Shown here: positions 18,923 through 28,391 of the stretch, one piece after another
Numbering within the stretch: position 1 is the stretch's first letter
Layout of the letters: every line of letters begins with the position of its first letter
Origin: a bacterium 1XD8-76
GTDB taxonomy: Bacteria > Bacillota > Clostridia > Lachnospirales > Lachnospiraceae
Assembly: GCA_003611955.1 (NCBI GenBank)
Contig: RAZE01000011.1
Coordinates: 61,932-125,931 of the forward strand
DNA length: 64,000 nucleotides
Reading direction: 5' to 3'
Notes under the pieces: model-generated
What the model was told of the DNA's origin: nothing
Databases searched by the model: none
Seen by the model: only the letters and a program-made list of their open reading frames with translations
Translations under genes and position numbers: made by a program

Positions 18923-20695
18923 ATGAATGTTTTCGATGTGCTTACTTTGATCGGCGGACTGAGTCTGTTTCTGTTCGGCATGAGTCTGATGGGGCAGGCC
19001 CTGGAGCGACGGGCAGGCGGACAGCTCCGATCCCTCCTGGAAAAACTGACTGCCGGCAAACTGGCAGGTCTCCTGACCGGTCTGGGGGTCACAGCCGTGA
19101 TACAGAGTTCCTCCGCCACCACGGTGATGGTGGTGGGCTTTGTCAACTCCGGTCTCATGACGCTGAAGCAGGCTATCAACATCATTATGGGCGCCAACAT
19201 CGGCACCACGGTCACGGCATGGTTTTTGAGCCTTGCGGGGATCGACAGCGGAAATCTGTTTGTCCAACTGCTCAAACCATCCTCCTTCACCCCTGTTCTG
19301 GCTCTGATCGGTATCATCTTTTATATGTTCTGCAAGAATGCAAAGAGGAAAGATACCGGCATGATCCTGCTGGGTTTCGCCACCCTGATGTTCGGTATGG
19401 AGACCATGTCCGGCGCGGTATCCGGCCTGCGGGACGTCCCGGCGTTCCAGCAAATGTTTCTCGTGTTCAAAAACCCGGTGCTCGGCGTGTTTGCCGGTGC
19501 AATTCTCACGGCGGTTATCCAGTCCAGTTCCGCCTCGGTGGGCATTTTGCAGGCGCTGGCTGTCACCGGACAGGTTTCCTACGGCGCGGCCATCCCCATT
19601 ATTATGGGCCAGAATATCGGCACCTGCGTGACCGCCATGCTCTCCTCCGTAGGCGCCAACAAAAATGCAAAGCGGGCGGCGTTGGTCCACCTCTCTTTTA
19701 ACGTCATCGGTACGGCAGTCTGGCTCGCTGTGTTCTGCCTGCTGCGGGCCGTATTTACCCCCGCACTGCTTGACAAACCGGCCTCCCTGTTGGGCATTGC
19801 CGTGGCTCACTCGGTGTTTAACGTTCTGTGTACCATTCTCATGCTTCCGCTGTCCGGCTTTTTAGAGCGGTTCGTCAGCATCCTTGTTCCCGAGACCAGG
19901 CAGCCGGAAATATTTGAAGAACTGGATGAGCGCCTGTTCGCCACTCCCTCCATCGCCCTGGAGCGCTGCCACGCGCTGGCGGTCGATATGGCGGAAACCT
20001 CCGTATCCTCTCTGAAGGAGGCGCTCTCTTCCCAGCAGGACTATTCCTCGAAACTGGCGGCATCTATCCGGGAAAAAGAAGATAAGACAGATCATTACGA
20101 GGACATTCTGGGCACTTACCTTGTGAAACTGAGCACAAGACAGATCGGAGCGGCGGACACCCGGGAAGCGGCCAAGCTTTTAAAGCTGATCGGCGATTTC
20201 GAGAGGATCGCCGACCATGCGGTCAGCATTCTGGAATCCGCGGAGGAACTGAGAGAAAAAGAGATTCGTTTTACCGATGTGGCTGCGGACGAACTTGCGG
20301 TTATTTCCGGAGCCGTGGGCGACATTTTAGATCTCTCCCTAACGGCTTTCCTTCAGAACGATCTTTCTGCCGCTGCCAAAGTGGAACCGTTGGAGCAGGT
20401 CATCGACCAGCTGAAGGAACAACTGCGCACCCACCATATTCTTCGTCTGCAAAACGGGGACTGCACCATCGACGCGGGATTCACCTGGATGGACCTGCTG
20501 ACCAACCTGAAGCGCACGGCGGATCACTGCTCCAATATCGCCGGGTGTATGATCGATACCGCCCACGATACCATGAATCTCCACCAGTCTCTGCGCGAGA
20601 TTCGCAACGACAACGAAGAGTTTCAGGAGAGATATCGGGAGTACAGGCGCAGATACGCGCTGAAGGAAAAAAAAGACGCGCACACGCAGAGATGA
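18923..20695 (+). CDS. Na+/phosphate cotransporter family protein with PhoU-like tail (NptA type)
   Basis: 590 aa, ATG with AAAGGGGTG upstream. Two inverted Na_Pi_cotrans repeats are obvious: TAVIQSSSATTVMVVGF with MGANIGTTVTAW, and TAVIQSSSASVGILQAL with MGQNIGTCVTAM; the QSSS motifs carry substrate contacts in this family. The C-terminal 230 residues form helical PhoU-like repeats (LKLIGDFERIADHAVSILES, LKRTADHCSNIAGCMID), usual in bacterial members. It probably moves phosphate with sodium. It is one of only three plus-strand genes here and converges on the WYL regulator gene. Confidence 0.92.
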   Translation: MNVFDVLTLIGGLSLFLFGMSLMGQALERRAGGQLRSLLEKLTAGKLAGLLTGLGVTAVIQSSSATTVMVVGFVNSGLMTLKQAINIIMGANIGTTVTAWFLSLAGIDSGNLFVQLLKPSSFTPVLALIGIIFYMFCKNAKRKDTGMILLGFATLMFGMETMSGAVSGLRDVPAFQQMFLVFKNPVLGVFAGAILTAVIQSSSASVGILQALAVTGQVSYGAAIPIIMGQNIGTCVTAMLSSVGANKNAKRAALVHLSFNVIGTAVWLAVFCLLRAVFTPALLDKPASLLGIAVAHSVFNVLCTILMLPLSGFLERFVSILVPETRQPEIFEELDERLFATPSIALERCHALAVDMAETSVSSLKEALSSQQDYSSKLAASIREKEDKTDHYEDILGTYLVKLSTRQIGAADTREAAKLLKLIGDFERIADHAVSILESAEELREKEIRFTDVAADELAVISGAVGDILDLSLTAFLQNDLSAAAKVEPLEQVIDQLKEQLRTHHILRLQNGDCTIDAGFTWMDLLTNLKRTADHCSNIAGCMIDTAHDTMNLHQSLREIRNDNEEFQERYREYRRRYALKEKKDAHTQR

Positions 20696-20718
20696 TCCGT
20701 ATCCCCCTGTCCCCCGCA

Positions 20719-21621
20719 TTACATCCGGGATCTGTTCATCTCATAGATCTCTTCCGCCCGCCTTGCCAGAATCTCCCTCAGATAACCGGGCGAAAGGACC
20801 TCCACCTGTGTCCCGAGGGACAGGAGAAACCCGATCAGCCACGCATCGTCCGGCATTCTTTCGGAGACGATCAGATCACCGTTCTCCTGCCGTTTGATCT
20901 GCGCCGCATCAAACTCATCATAGACGCGGTACGCCGCCTCTCTCGAGAAGCGGAGCGTGATCTCAGGGTACTCTCCCCTCAAGCCGCCTGCCGGCTCCGG
21001 GATATCTCTGTATTCAAAATCTTCGTCCAGCATTTCCAGATCAAGAATCCGGTTTAACTTGAAGACCCTCCAGTCCTGTTTTATGCAGCAGAAAGCTTTC
21101 AGGTACCACGCATTCGCTTTGTAGGCAAGTTTATGCGGTTCCACGTTCCTCACACTCATACTGCCGTTGGAGCCCGCGTATCGGATCCTGACCTTTCTGC
21201 AGTGGACTATGGCCGCTCTCAACCGTTCAAACTTCCCATTGTCGGGGGCCTCGTTCCCCCACCTGGAAAAATCCACCTCAAACCAGTTTTCTGAACTCAG
21301 CTGAAACATCCCGGAGAGCTTTTCCAGCGTCCGGCTCCCCGCAATGTTCTGCATCGTGCGGATGCCCTGCAGCGCGGTCAGAATTTCCTGCTTCTCCTCC
21401 TCCGACAGCACCACCCTGTCCAAAACAAAATCATTCATCAGGCGAATGCCGCCGTTTCTGCCCTGCTCCGCGTAGACGGGAATGCCGGCCCCACTCAGGG
21501 CGTCGATATCCCGGTAGATCGTCCTGACCGACACCTCAAAGCGCTCCGCCAGTTCCGGAGCCGTCGCCTGCCCCTTATCCAGAAGATAGTATACGATCCT
21601 GAACAGTCTGCTCTCCTGCAT
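20719..21621 (-). CDS. HTH/WYL-domain transcriptional regulator (YafY type)
   Basis: 300 aa. N-terminal winged helix (LLDKGQATAPELAERFEVSV, then RTIYRDIDALSGAGIPVYAE) and a WYL domain (HKLAYKANAWYLKAFCCIKQ), then a WCX-like C-terminal part (ITLRFSREAAYRVYDEF). Such proteins sense small ligands or nucleic acid through WYL and regulate transcription. The start at 21621 is chosen for the strong GGGAGGGGG site; an in-frame ATG at 21642 exists inside the upstream terminator. Target unknown; the neighbouring Na/Pi transporter is convergent, not divergent. Confidence 0.88.
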   Translation of the reverse strand: MQESRLFRIVYYLLDKGQATAPELAERFEVSVRTIYRDIDALSGAGIPVYAEQGRNGGIRLMNDFVLDRVVLSEEEKQEILTALQGIRTMQNIAGSRTLEKLSGMFQLSSENWFEVDFSRWGNEAPDNGKFERLRAAIVHCRKVRIRYAGSNGSMSVRNVEPHKLAYKANAWYLKAFCCIKQDWRVFKLNRILDLEMLDEDFEYRDIPEPAGGLRGEYPEITLRFSREAAYRVYDEFDAAQIKRQENGDLIVSERMPDDAWLIGFLLSLGTQVEVLSPGYLREILARRAEEIYEMNRSRM

Positions 21622-21640
21622 CGCTGCTTCCCCCTCCCAC

Positions 21641-21666
21641 ATAAAAAGCCGGCCAAAACCGGCTAT
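21641..21666 (-). terminator. Terminator between the small-peptide gene and the WYL regulator
   Basis: Stem AGCCGG/CCGGCT (21647-21652 with 21659-21664), loop of six, followed on the minus strand by TTTTTAT. It ends the transcript running from rluF through metA toward the small peptide. Confidence 0.8.
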
Positions 21667-21690
21667 ATCATCCGTCCCGGTTCCGAATAC

Positions 21691-21789
21691 TTACAATAAA
21701 TCTTTGTTCTCCACATTGCAGATCGACAGTACGGCAGCCCCCAGGGACACAGCCGTAAGCACAAGGGGAAATACTGCGTTACCTGCCAT
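21691..21789 (-). CDS. Possible 32-aa hydrophobic peptide
   Basis: ATG with AGGTGAT 9-10 bases upstream, 32 codons, then stop just before the terminator. The peptide opens MAGNAVFPLVLTAVSLGAAV, one membrane helix, and ends with a short polar tail (NVENKDLL). I do not recognise it. Support is the good ribosome site and a single-helix pattern; the frame is also open further upstream through the end of the preceding gene, which weakens the case. Confidence 0.4.
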   Translation of the reverse strand: MAGNAVFPLVLTAVSLGAAVLSICNVENKDLL

Positions 21790-21847
21790 CGTAAAATCAC
21801 CTACGTTTGCCTGAGTAAGAAAAGCTTGACCACTACAATCGGTACAT

Positions 21848-22852
21848 CTATACGGACGCCCTGTCCAGACTGCACTCACGCCTCCAGTCCAAATATTCCT
21901 GCTCCAGCTTATCCGCAAAGGGATCGCCCACAGCCCTCGCCGCAGCGATCCCTTTGGTATACAGGTTTCCATACCGGTTTATCCGGGGCTTTCCCTCCAG
22001 CTCGCCCTTTGCCCATTCCCACAAATCAGAGGTCCCTGCCGGCTTCTGTGCGATAACTTCCATGCAGCCCTCCAGAATATCCCCGAACAGCCTCAATCTT
22101 CTGACCTGCTTATAATCTGTTGATTGTATGACAATCCTGCAGTAACAGGCCGCCCTCTCATAATCTTCCACCCGCAGATAATGATGGATTATGTCTCTGT
22201 ATGCGGAGATAATCTCTTTTATCCCGCCTTCCGCAACCGTTTCCGCAAGCTGTTCCTGATAGAGGCTTTCATTTTCGTCCTCTCTTCCCAGATATGTATA
22301 AAAGCCCATCAGCCTGCTTCTTTTAGCAGGGTTCCGGTCCGCTCTGTCCTTGCCCTCATCTTTCCACTCGTCCACCAGAACGCTCATAACATCTTTATAT
22401 TCCAGCTCCCGGCATAAATAAACACAGTCCGTAAGATCATTACTCTCAAAGTCATCATCCACCAAGTCTTCCGCGTCATAACCGCAGGCACAGTCAAAAT
22501 TTGCGTTTTTTGCCCGTTCAAACAAATCATCATATTTATGGCCTGCATTGTATCTTTGCAGCAGCATGGTCAGAATCCTTATTGTGCTTCCGATTCCCTG
22601 AAAAGAATTATTCTCCCTGTCCTTCAGCTCCTCCTGAAACAGATACGCGACCGCATCCTCATCTTTTATTTTCCAGTACAAAAGATAGTATGCCAGCCGC
22701 AGGCGGTTTACATAATTGGCATCATCGGTGCCCCATTCCCCGTTCTGAAATTCTTTATAGCAGACCGTATCAGTATTTCCCGCTTTCAAAGAAACATACA
22801 CTTTTTGTTGTTCTTTCAGTTTTTCCTTCAGTTTGTCTTTTCCCATGCACAT
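21848..22852 (-). CDS. Uncharacterised helical protein, 334 aa
   Basis: Not recognised. Start at 22852 chosen for GGGAG seven bases upstream; in-frame ATGs at 22888 and 22846 also exist. A basic N-terminus (KDKLKEKLKEQQKVYVSLKA) is followed by repeated helix pairs rich in Tyr, Leu and Asp/Glu (YVNRLRLAYYLLYWKIKDED, YRDIIHHYLRVEDYERAACY), which look like a TPR or similar alpha-solenoid. Cys-rich piece FDCACGYDAEDL near the middle. No signal peptide or membrane helix. It is 77 bases downstream of the EFR1 gene and likely in the same transcript. Confidence 0.75.
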   Translation of the reverse strand: MCMGKDKLKEKLKEQQKVYVSLKAGNTDTVCYKEFQNGEWGTDDANYVNRLRLAYYLLYWKIKDEDAVAYLFQEELKDRENNSFQGIGSTIRILTMLLQRYNAGHKYDDLFERAKNANFDCACGYDAEDLVDDDFESNDLTDCVYLCRELEYKDVMSVLVDEWKDEGKDRADRNPAKRSRLMGFYTYLGREDENESLYQEQLAETVAEGGIKEIISAYRDIIHHYLRVEDYERAACYCRIVIQSTDYKQVRRLRLFGDILEGCMEVIAQKPAGTSDLWEWAKGELEGKPRINRYGNLYTKGIAAARAVGDPFADKLEQEYLDWRRECSLDRASV

Positions 22853-22929
22853 TTTCCGTCTCCCGCATGTCAGCATTTCATCCGACATATATTATCTTTC
22901 TCTCCGGCGCTCCATCCTATCCGGTCCCT

Positions 22930-23679
22930 TCAGCAAATCCCTTTATACTGCCGCTTCGGCTTCTTGTGAATCAGCACGGTTGCCGCCCTCCGGGGGCAGA
23001 GATTAACGCACCTGTAGCAGAGTATGCAGTTGTCCTTCTGCCGTACCCTGCCGTCCGCAAGTTCAAGATTCTGCATCGGGCATCTCTTAACACACAGACC
23101 GCACCCCGTACAGTCCTGATCCGCGGCAAAAGCGCCGCGCCCTTTCTCCTCTATCCCGGGAAATGCCACATTCTGCGTTTTTCCCAGGGCAGTGGAAAAG
23201 AAATGCCATCCGCGCTTTTTTGAAATCCCCCTCCGGATATTTTGGCAAGTTTTCTCCAACTTTTTATCCGCCGCCCTCTTTTTGCGGATGCGCTCTTTGT
23301 CCCGTACCGGAAACAAAAAGAAATTGCAGATATTATTCGGCATACAAAAGTGTTCCGCATAGACCACATTTTTTTCACAGCCCGGAATCAGTCTGGCAAA
23401 TGCCCTTGCGCCGTCGCCGGAAAACATCATCTGTGTGCAGAAAATGATCAGCTTTTTCTCTCCGATAATATTTTTATACTTTTCCACAAACTCCCGCATA
23501 ATGCGGGGCACCAGAGAACCGTAGATCGGATAACAGACCGCCAGGGTTTCCGCGCCGGAAAGAAGCCTCTCAAAATCCACATCCTCCTCGATGCTGTGAC
23601 ACTCCGCCCCCATAAGGTCCGAAAACCGTCTGGAAATGTATTCTGAATTTCCGGTGCCCGAAAAATAAATTGCCACCAT
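22930..23679 (-). CDS. EFR1-family flavodoxin-ferredoxin fusion protein
   Basis: 249 aa. An N-terminal flavodoxin-like domain opens with the FMN-binding loop IYFSGTGNSEYIS (residues 4-16) and LAVCYPIYGSLVP. The C-terminus carries two 4Fe-4S sites: CTGCGLCVKRCP and CILCYRCVNLCP. Cytoplasmic electron-transfer protein; partner not known. The ATG begins three bases after the metA stop, with GAGGAG inside the metA end, so it is probably translated from the same mRNA. A link with methionine synthesis (sulfur reduction) is possible but unproven. Confidence 0.88.
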   Translation of the reverse strand: MVAIYFSGTGNSEYISRRFSDLMGAECHSIEEDVDFERLLSGAETLAVCYPIYGSLVPRIMREFVEKYKNIIGEKKLIIFCTQMMFSGDGARAFARLIPGCEKNVVYAEHFCMPNNICNFFLFPVRDKERIRKKRAADKKLEKTCQNIRRGISKKRGWHFFSTALGKTQNVAFPGIEEKGRGAFAADQDCTGCGLCVKRCPMQNLELADGRVRQKDNCILCYRCVNLCPRRAATVLIHKKPKRQYKGIC

Positions 23680-23682
23680 CCT

Positions 23683-24639
23683 CTACTCATTCTCCTCGAT
23701 CGTACACTCTTCCATGGTCTTAAACCCTATCTCGTCAAGCAGATACGGGGTGTTTTGATAAACATAATAATTCAACCAGTTACTATACAACGTATTACAG
23801 TGCGACCGCCACTCCATCATCGGCTTTTTCGTATGGTCATTGTCCGGATAATAATTAAAGGGCACATGGATCGGCAGTCCCTTATTCAGATCCCGCATAT
23901 ATTCGTTGTGCAGCGTCATCCTGTCATACTCGGGATGTCCCTGCACAAAGATCTGCCTGCCATCCCTCGAGATCGCCAGAAAAACCCCGGCCTCCTCGGA
24001 TTCCGCCAGCACTTTCAGCTTCCTGCACGCCCTGATCTGATCCGCCGGCGTCTCCGTGTGACGGCTGTGGGGTGCGTAAAAAATATCATCAAACCCGCGC
24101 ACCAGCGGCACCTTCCGGTTGGATACCCGGTGGGCGTAGACGCCGAACAGTTTCTCCGACAGATCCTGCTTGGGCAGTCCGTAATGATGGTACAGAGCCG
24201 CCTGGGAACCCCAGCAGATATGCAGTGTACTGGTCACATGGGACTTCGTCCAGTCCATGATCTCACAGAGCTCCTCCCAGTAATCCACCTCCTCAAAGGG
24301 AATCTCCTCCAGCGGCGCCCCGGTGATGATCATGCCGTCAAAGTTTCTCTCCCTGATCTCATCCATTGTCACATAAAAAGTATTTAAATGATTGGCGGAC
24401 GTATTTAAGGACGTATGGCTCTTTATCGTCACAAAAGTCACATCCACCTGCAGCGGCGTATTGGAAAAAGCCCGCAGAATCTGCAGTTCCGTATCCTGCT
24501 TTACCGGCATCAGATTCAAAATACACACCTGCAGCGCCCTGATGTCCTGGGATAAGGCACGCTGTTCCGCCATCACAAATATATTCTCGTTTTCCAGTAT
24601 TTCCTTTGCAGGCAGATTATTCTGCACTCTGATCGGCAT
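23683..24639 (-). CDS. metA: Homoserine O-acetyltransferase of the MetA family
   Basis: 318 aa, normal length. MetA motifs: [34 protein letters not shown], catalytic Cys142 in [13 protein letters not shown], and His235/Glu237 in [11 protein letters not shown]. Residue 111 is Glu; published work on the family ties Glu111 to acetyl-CoA and Gly111 (as in E. coli) to succinyl-CoA, so this is predicted to make O-acetylhomoserine, the first step toward methionine. ATG with GGAGGAACATT; it overlaps the end of ligA by 23 bases. No SAM riboswitch is possible in front because the leader is ligA coding sequence. Confidence 0.94.
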   Translation of the reverse strand: MPIRVQNNLPAKEILENENIFVMAEQRALSQDIRALQVCILNLMPVKQDTELQILRAFSNTPLQVDVTFVTIKSHTSLNTSANHLNTFYVTMDEIRERNFDGMIITGAPLEEIPFEEVDYWEELCEIMDWTKSHVTSTLHICWGSQAALYHHYGLPKQDLSEKLFGVYAHRVSNRKVPLVRGFDDIFYAPHSRHTETPADQIRACRKLKVLAESEEAGVFLAISRDGRQIFVQGHPEYDRMTLHNEYMRDLNKGLPIHVPFNYYPDNDHTKKPMMEWRSHCNTLYSNWLNYYVYQNTPYLLDEIGFKTMEECTIEENE

Positions 24640-26635
24640 AATGTTCCTCCATATACTGACTGATGAAATCCTCCTCCGTCACGATCGGAATCCCCAGCTC
24701 TTTCGCTTTCTTATTCTTTGACGAATTAGAAGCGATATCATTGTTGATCAGACACACTGTCTTTTTCGTCACGCTGCCTGTCACTTTGCCGCCTCTCGCT
24801 TCGATCGCCTCTTTCATGGCCTCTCTGTTCTCATAGCGGGTAAGACTTCCGGTGATCACAAAATTCTTACCGCTCAGACTGCCACCTTCCGCCAACTCAC
24901 GTTTCTCGATCACAAGCTCCTCAAAGAGCGCCCTGACTTTCCGCAGATTCTCCGCATTCTGAAACCAGGAGACAAATGCGCCCGCCAGCACTCCGCCGAC
25001 ACCGTCTATCTCCGCGAGTCTCTCCGCGTCCGCCTGCAGCATCCTGTCAAAATCATCCCCGAATTCCCCGCAGATCATCTTCGCGTTCGCCAGTCCGATG
25101 CCGGAGATGCCCAGCGCATACAAAAATCTGGGCAGTGTCGTATGCCTTGCCGCCTCGATGCTGCTCACCTTCCCGTCAGCGGCGGGCTCCTTCGCTATCA
25201 GGTTCCGGTAAGATTTCTCCCCGAAGCCCTCCATCTCCACGATCTCCTCCCTGTACCGGTCCAGATGAAAAATGTCCGCCGGCTCATGGATAAAGCCTCT
25301 GCCGATAAACTTTTCAAGGGTCGCCTCCGAGAGCCCGTCGATATTCAGCGCATCCCGGCTCACGAGGTGGCCGAAGGACTTGATCTTCTTCGCCGCGCAG
25401 TCCGGGTTGGTGCAGTACAAAGACGCGGCATCCGCCACCTGTCTCACTTCCGTCCCGCCGCCGCAGGCGGGACAATGCGCGGGGATCTCCAGCGTATCGC
25501 TGCCGGTCAGGTTCTCCGCGATCTGGGGAATGATCATATTCGCCTTATACACGGTGATCTTATCCCCGATACCCAGCTTTAACGCCCGCAGAATGCTGAT
25601 ATTGTGGACGGAAGCCCGGCTCACCGTGGTCCCCTCCAGTTCCACCGGCTTAAAGATCGCCACCGGATTGATCAGCCCCGTCCTGCTGGGGCTCCACTCG
25701 ATCTCCAGAAGCTCTGTCTCCCGTATCTCGTCCTGCCATTTAAAGGCGATGGCATTGCGGGGAAATTTGCTGGTCCGCCCCAGGGACTCCCCGTAGGCGA
25801 TATCTTCAAAGATCAGCACCAGGCCGTCCGACGGAATATCATAGTGCCTGACCTTTTTCTCAAACTCATCCACCTTCTCGGCCACCGTCTCCGGCGTCAC
25901 TTTATGGTATTCCACCACATCAAAGCCCTGCTCCGCAAGGAAGGCAAACTCTTTTTCCCTGCTGTTCTCAAAATCCACATCCTCCGCTTTTACAAGCCCG
26001 AAGGCATAAAACCGGATATTCCGCCCTGCCGCGATCCGGTTGTCAAGCTGTCTGACGGAACCGCTGCAGAGATTCCTGGGATTTTTATACCGCGCCGAGA
26101 CATCCTCGATCTCCTCATTCATGCGCGCAAAATCGGAGTAAGTGATGACCGCCTCCCCCCGCAGGATCAGCTCCCCGGTATAGGATATCTGCAATGGAAT
26201 ATTCTGAAACACCCTGGCGTTTCCCGTGATCACTTCCCCGATCTCGCCGTTTCCCCTCGTCACGGCTTTCGACAGCTTTCCTTCCCGATAGGTCAGCACT
26301 ATGGTCAGCCCATCCAGTTTCCAGCTAAGGAGCCCTTCCTTTCCGTCAAGCCACTCGGCCAGCGCTTCTCTGTCCTTTGTCTTATCGAGGGACAGCATCG
26401 GACGCTCATGGCGCTCCTTGGGCAGTTCCTCCACCGCCTCATATCCCACCCGCACGGTGGGGCTTCCCGCCAGGACGATCCCCGTCTCCTCCTCCAGCCT
26501 GCGCAGTTCATCGTACAGCGCGTCATACTCCCGATTGCTGATGATCTCCCGGTCTTCCGCGTAATACGCCCTGGACGCCTCATTCAGCTTTGCGGTCAGC
26601 TCCCGCATTCTGTCTTTTCTGTCCTGATAATTCAT
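24617..26635 (-). CDS. ligA: NAD-dependent DNA ligase (LigA), divergent form
   Basis: 672 aa, close to the usual 670. Nucleotidyl-transfer Lys in [15 protein letters not shown]-fold region, four-Cys zinc site (CPACGGG and [10 protein letters not shown]), helix-hairpin-helix segments ([27 protein letters not shown]), and a C-terminal BRCT domain ([20 protein letters not shown]). The common TRGDG motif reads TRGNGEIGE and the OB part is atypical, so this may be a clade-specific or second LigA. Start at 26635 assumed (GAGGAG 13 bases upstream); ATG at 26608 is an alternative. The start overlaps rluF by 56 bases. Confidence 0.9.
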   Translation of the reverse strand: MNYQDRKDRMRELTAKLNEASRAYYAEDREIISNREYDALYDELRRLEEETGIVLAGSPTVRVGYEAVEELPKERHERPMLSLDKTKDREALAEWLDGKEGLLSWKLDGLTIVLTYREGKLSKAVTRGNGEIGEVITGNARVFQNIPLQISYTGELILRGEAVITYSDFARMNEEIEDVSARYKNPRNLCSGSVRQLDNRIAAGRNIRFYAFGLVKAEDVDFENSREKEFAFLAEQGFDVVEYHKVTPETVAEKVDEFEKKVRHYDIPSDGLVLIFEDIAYGESLGRTSKFPRNAIAFKWQDEIRETELLEIEWSPSRTGLINPVAIFKPVELEGTTVSRASVHNISILRALKLGIGDKITVYKANMIIPQIAENLTGSDTLEIPAHCPACGGGTEVRQVADAASLYCTNPDCAAKKIKSFGHLVSRDALNIDGLSEATLEKFIGRGFIHEPADIFHLDRYREEIVEMEGFGEKSYRNLIAKEPAADGKVSSIEAARHTTLPRFLYALGISGIGLANAKMICGEFGDDFDRMLQADAERLAEIDGVGGVLAGAFVSWFQNAENLRKVRALFEELVIEKRELAEGGSLSGKNFVITGSLTRYENREAMKEAIEARGGKVTGSVTKKTVCLINNDIASNSSKNKKAKELGIPIVTEEDFISQYMEEHYADQSAE

Positions 26636-27317
26636 ACAGCCGTCGCTTCTCCTCACCTTTAATTTCCCGCCACTCATTCTCCCCAAGGTCCCCCAGCAGG
26701 ATATTCATGATCCGTACCCGCCTGATGGCGGATACCGTGTTCCCGCAGGCCCTGCACATTCTTTTGATCTGTTTATTGACTCCTTGAGTCAAAACAATGA
26801 CAAAGGTATTGCAGTCCACCTGTTTGACCGCACATTTTCTCGTCTTGATATGCAGATCTTTCAGATACACTCCCCGCCTCATGCAATCCAAAAATTCCGG
26901 CGTGATCTCTTGCTTTACCGTGACAATATACTCCTTCTCATGCCGGTGGGAACCCTTCATCATCGCCTCGATCAGATCCCCGTCGTTGGTCATCAATATA
27001 AGCCCCGTAGAATCCTTATCCAGCCGCCCCGCATAGGTCAGCCGCACCGGATAGTCTATCATGTCTGTGATCAGTTTCTCCGCATGGACATCCCTCTCCG
27101 AACAGGTCACCCCTGCCGGCTTGTGGTAGGCAAGCACCACAGGCTCCTGCTTCTCCGAAACCCGCTCTCCTCTCACCAGCACAATATCCTCATCCGAAAC
27201 GCTCTGCCCCGTCTCCCCGGACGATCCGTTTACCGTCACAAATCCCTGCTCTATCAGTCTGTCCGCCTCCCGCCTCGAGCATACGCCGCGGGAAGCGAGA
27301 AACTTATTCAGCCGCAT
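26580..27317 (-). CDS. rluF: 23S rRNA pseudouridine synthase, RluF type
   Basis: 245 aa. N-terminal S4 RNA-binding domain (MRLNKFLASRGVCSRREADR) and an RsuA-family catalytic domain with GRLDKDSTGLILMTNDGDL, where Asp after RL is the nucleophile. The signature VLTQGVNKQIKRMCRACGN is typical of RluF, which modifies U2604 and neighbouring U2605 in 23S rRNA. ATG with CAGGAGGGAAAGG. The C-terminal tail runs 56 bases into ligA and looks basic and unstructured. Confidence 0.9.
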   Translation of the reverse strand: MRLNKFLASRGVCSRREADRLIEQGFVTVNGSSGETGQSVSDEDIVLVRGERVSEKQEPVVLAYHKPAGVTCSERDVHAEKLITDMIDYPVRLTYAGRLDKDSTGLILMTNDGDLIEAMMKGSHRHEKEYIVTVKQEITPEFLDCMRRGVYLKDLHIKTRKCAVKQVDCNTFVIVLTQGVNKQIKRMCRACGNTVSAIRRVRIMNILLGDLGENEWREIKGEEKRRLYELSGQKRQNAGADRKAE

Positions 27318-27350
27318 CCTTTCCCTCCTGCTAAAAATAAGCTGTCAATT

Positions 27351-27629
27351 CTATTCCCTCTGTCTTTTCTTTAACATCGATTTAAAAAGTAGCCGGACGA
27401 TCCCGGCACTTACAAAGATCAGAAAACCCTTTTTTACCAGCACCTCTCCAATTCCCATATTGACGGCATATTGTATCTGCAGCTCCTGCGGCGCATCCTG
27501 ATAGGGAATCCCCGCTTTGACCACGCAATAATATGCGCCAATAAATAAAATGATCAACCCGGCCAATAAAACAGCATTGACTGCCTGATGAAAATATAAT
27601 TCACTTTTCGTTGACTTCGTACGATCCAT
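27351..27629 (-). CDS. Small membrane protein, two helices
   Basis: 92 aa, not recognised. A polar N-terminus (MDRTKSTKSELYFHQA), helix at about 17-38 (VLLAGLIILFIGAYYCVV), a short outer loop with QDAPQELQIQYAV, a second helix (GFLIFVSAGIVRLLF) and a basic end (KSMLKKRQRE). It sits between ktrA and rluF in the same direction, 33 bases before rluF, with no terminator seen on either side. Confidence 0.7.
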   Translation of the reverse strand: MDRTKSTKSELYFHQAVNAVLLAGLIILFIGAYYCVVKAGIPYQDAPQELQIQYAVNMGIGEVLVKKGFLIFVSAGIVRLLFKSMLKKRQRE

Positions 27630-27695
27630 CCGTTTTTTCAGCCTCCGATTCTATACTGCCTTTTACTCCGAATCCTGCAATAAAATCAAAGCAGC

Positions 27696-28352
27696 TCAAT
27701 CCCTGATTTTTTTCAGCAGTCTGTCCACATCCTGATTGTGCCCCAGCACCAACAGATGCATATCCTTATCAAACACATAGTCCGGTCCCGGCAGGAGGCT
27801 CGTCTTATCCTCCCTCTTCACCCCGATAATATTGATATGATACTTCGCCCGGCAGTTTACTTCCTTGATTGTCTTTCCATGCCATGCGGGGATCGTCGGA
27901 ATCTCAAAAATGGAATACTCTTCCGTCAGCTCGATATAGTCAAACACATGGTTGGCGCTGAACTTCATCGCCGCCTTCTCCGCGATATCTCTGTCGGGAT
28001 AGATCACCTCATCCGCCCCGTTGCGCAGAAGGAATTTCGCGTGGATATCCCGATTCGCCTTGCTGACCACATATTTCGCCCCCATATCCTTTAACTGGCT
28101 CGTGATCTCTAAAGAACTCTGGAAATTTGTGCCGATACAGACAAAGCAGATGTCAAAGTTTCCCACGCCCAGGCTCTTTAAAACGTCCGGACTGGTGCAA
28201 TCCCCTATCTTCGCGCTGGTCACAAAGGGGATCAGATCGTCCATCACCGCCTGATTTGTGTCCACGATCATCACCTCGTTTCCCAGATCCACCAGATTCT
28301 GACAGAGATGATGCCCGAATTTTCCCATACCTATGATCAAAATTGATTTCAT
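27696..28352 (-). CDS. ktrA: KtrA-type K+ channel regulatory subunit
   Basis: 218 aa. RCK_N Rossmann domain starting KSILIIGMGKFGHHL with the Asp of IVDTNQ that binds the nucleotide, and a C-terminal TrkA_C domain (CRAKYHINIIGVKRED...HLLVLGHN). Length equals KtrA of Bacillus. It gates the KtrB pore encoded just upstream. Start at 28352 chosen for GGAGGAGTAAGATC; the next upstream ATG (28388) would overlap ktrB. Confidence 0.9.
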   Translation of the reverse strand: MKSILIIGMGKFGHHLCQNLVDLGNEVMIVDTNQAVMDDLIPFVTSAKIGDCTSPDVLKSLGVGNFDICFVCIGTNFQSSLEITSQLKDMGAKYVVSKANRDIHAKFLLRNGADEVIYPDRDIAEKAAMKFSANHVFDYIELTEEYSIFEIPTIPAWHGKTIKEVNCRAKYHINIIGVKREDKTSLLPGPDYVFDKDMHLLVLGHNQDVDRLLKKIRD

Positions 28353-28391
28353 GATCTTACTCCTCCATTCCCTTTTGTTCTCCCCCAAAAA

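Noticed and set aside
20696..20718. Terminator between the Na/Pi transporter and the convergent WYL gene
   Set aside because: Only 23 bases; imperfect GAGATGA/TCATCTC pairing across coding ends, with no T-run on either strand.
24617..24660. SAM riboswitch or T-box in front of metA
   Set aside because: The upstream bases are ligA coding sequence and the ribosome site is inside it; no structured leader is possible.
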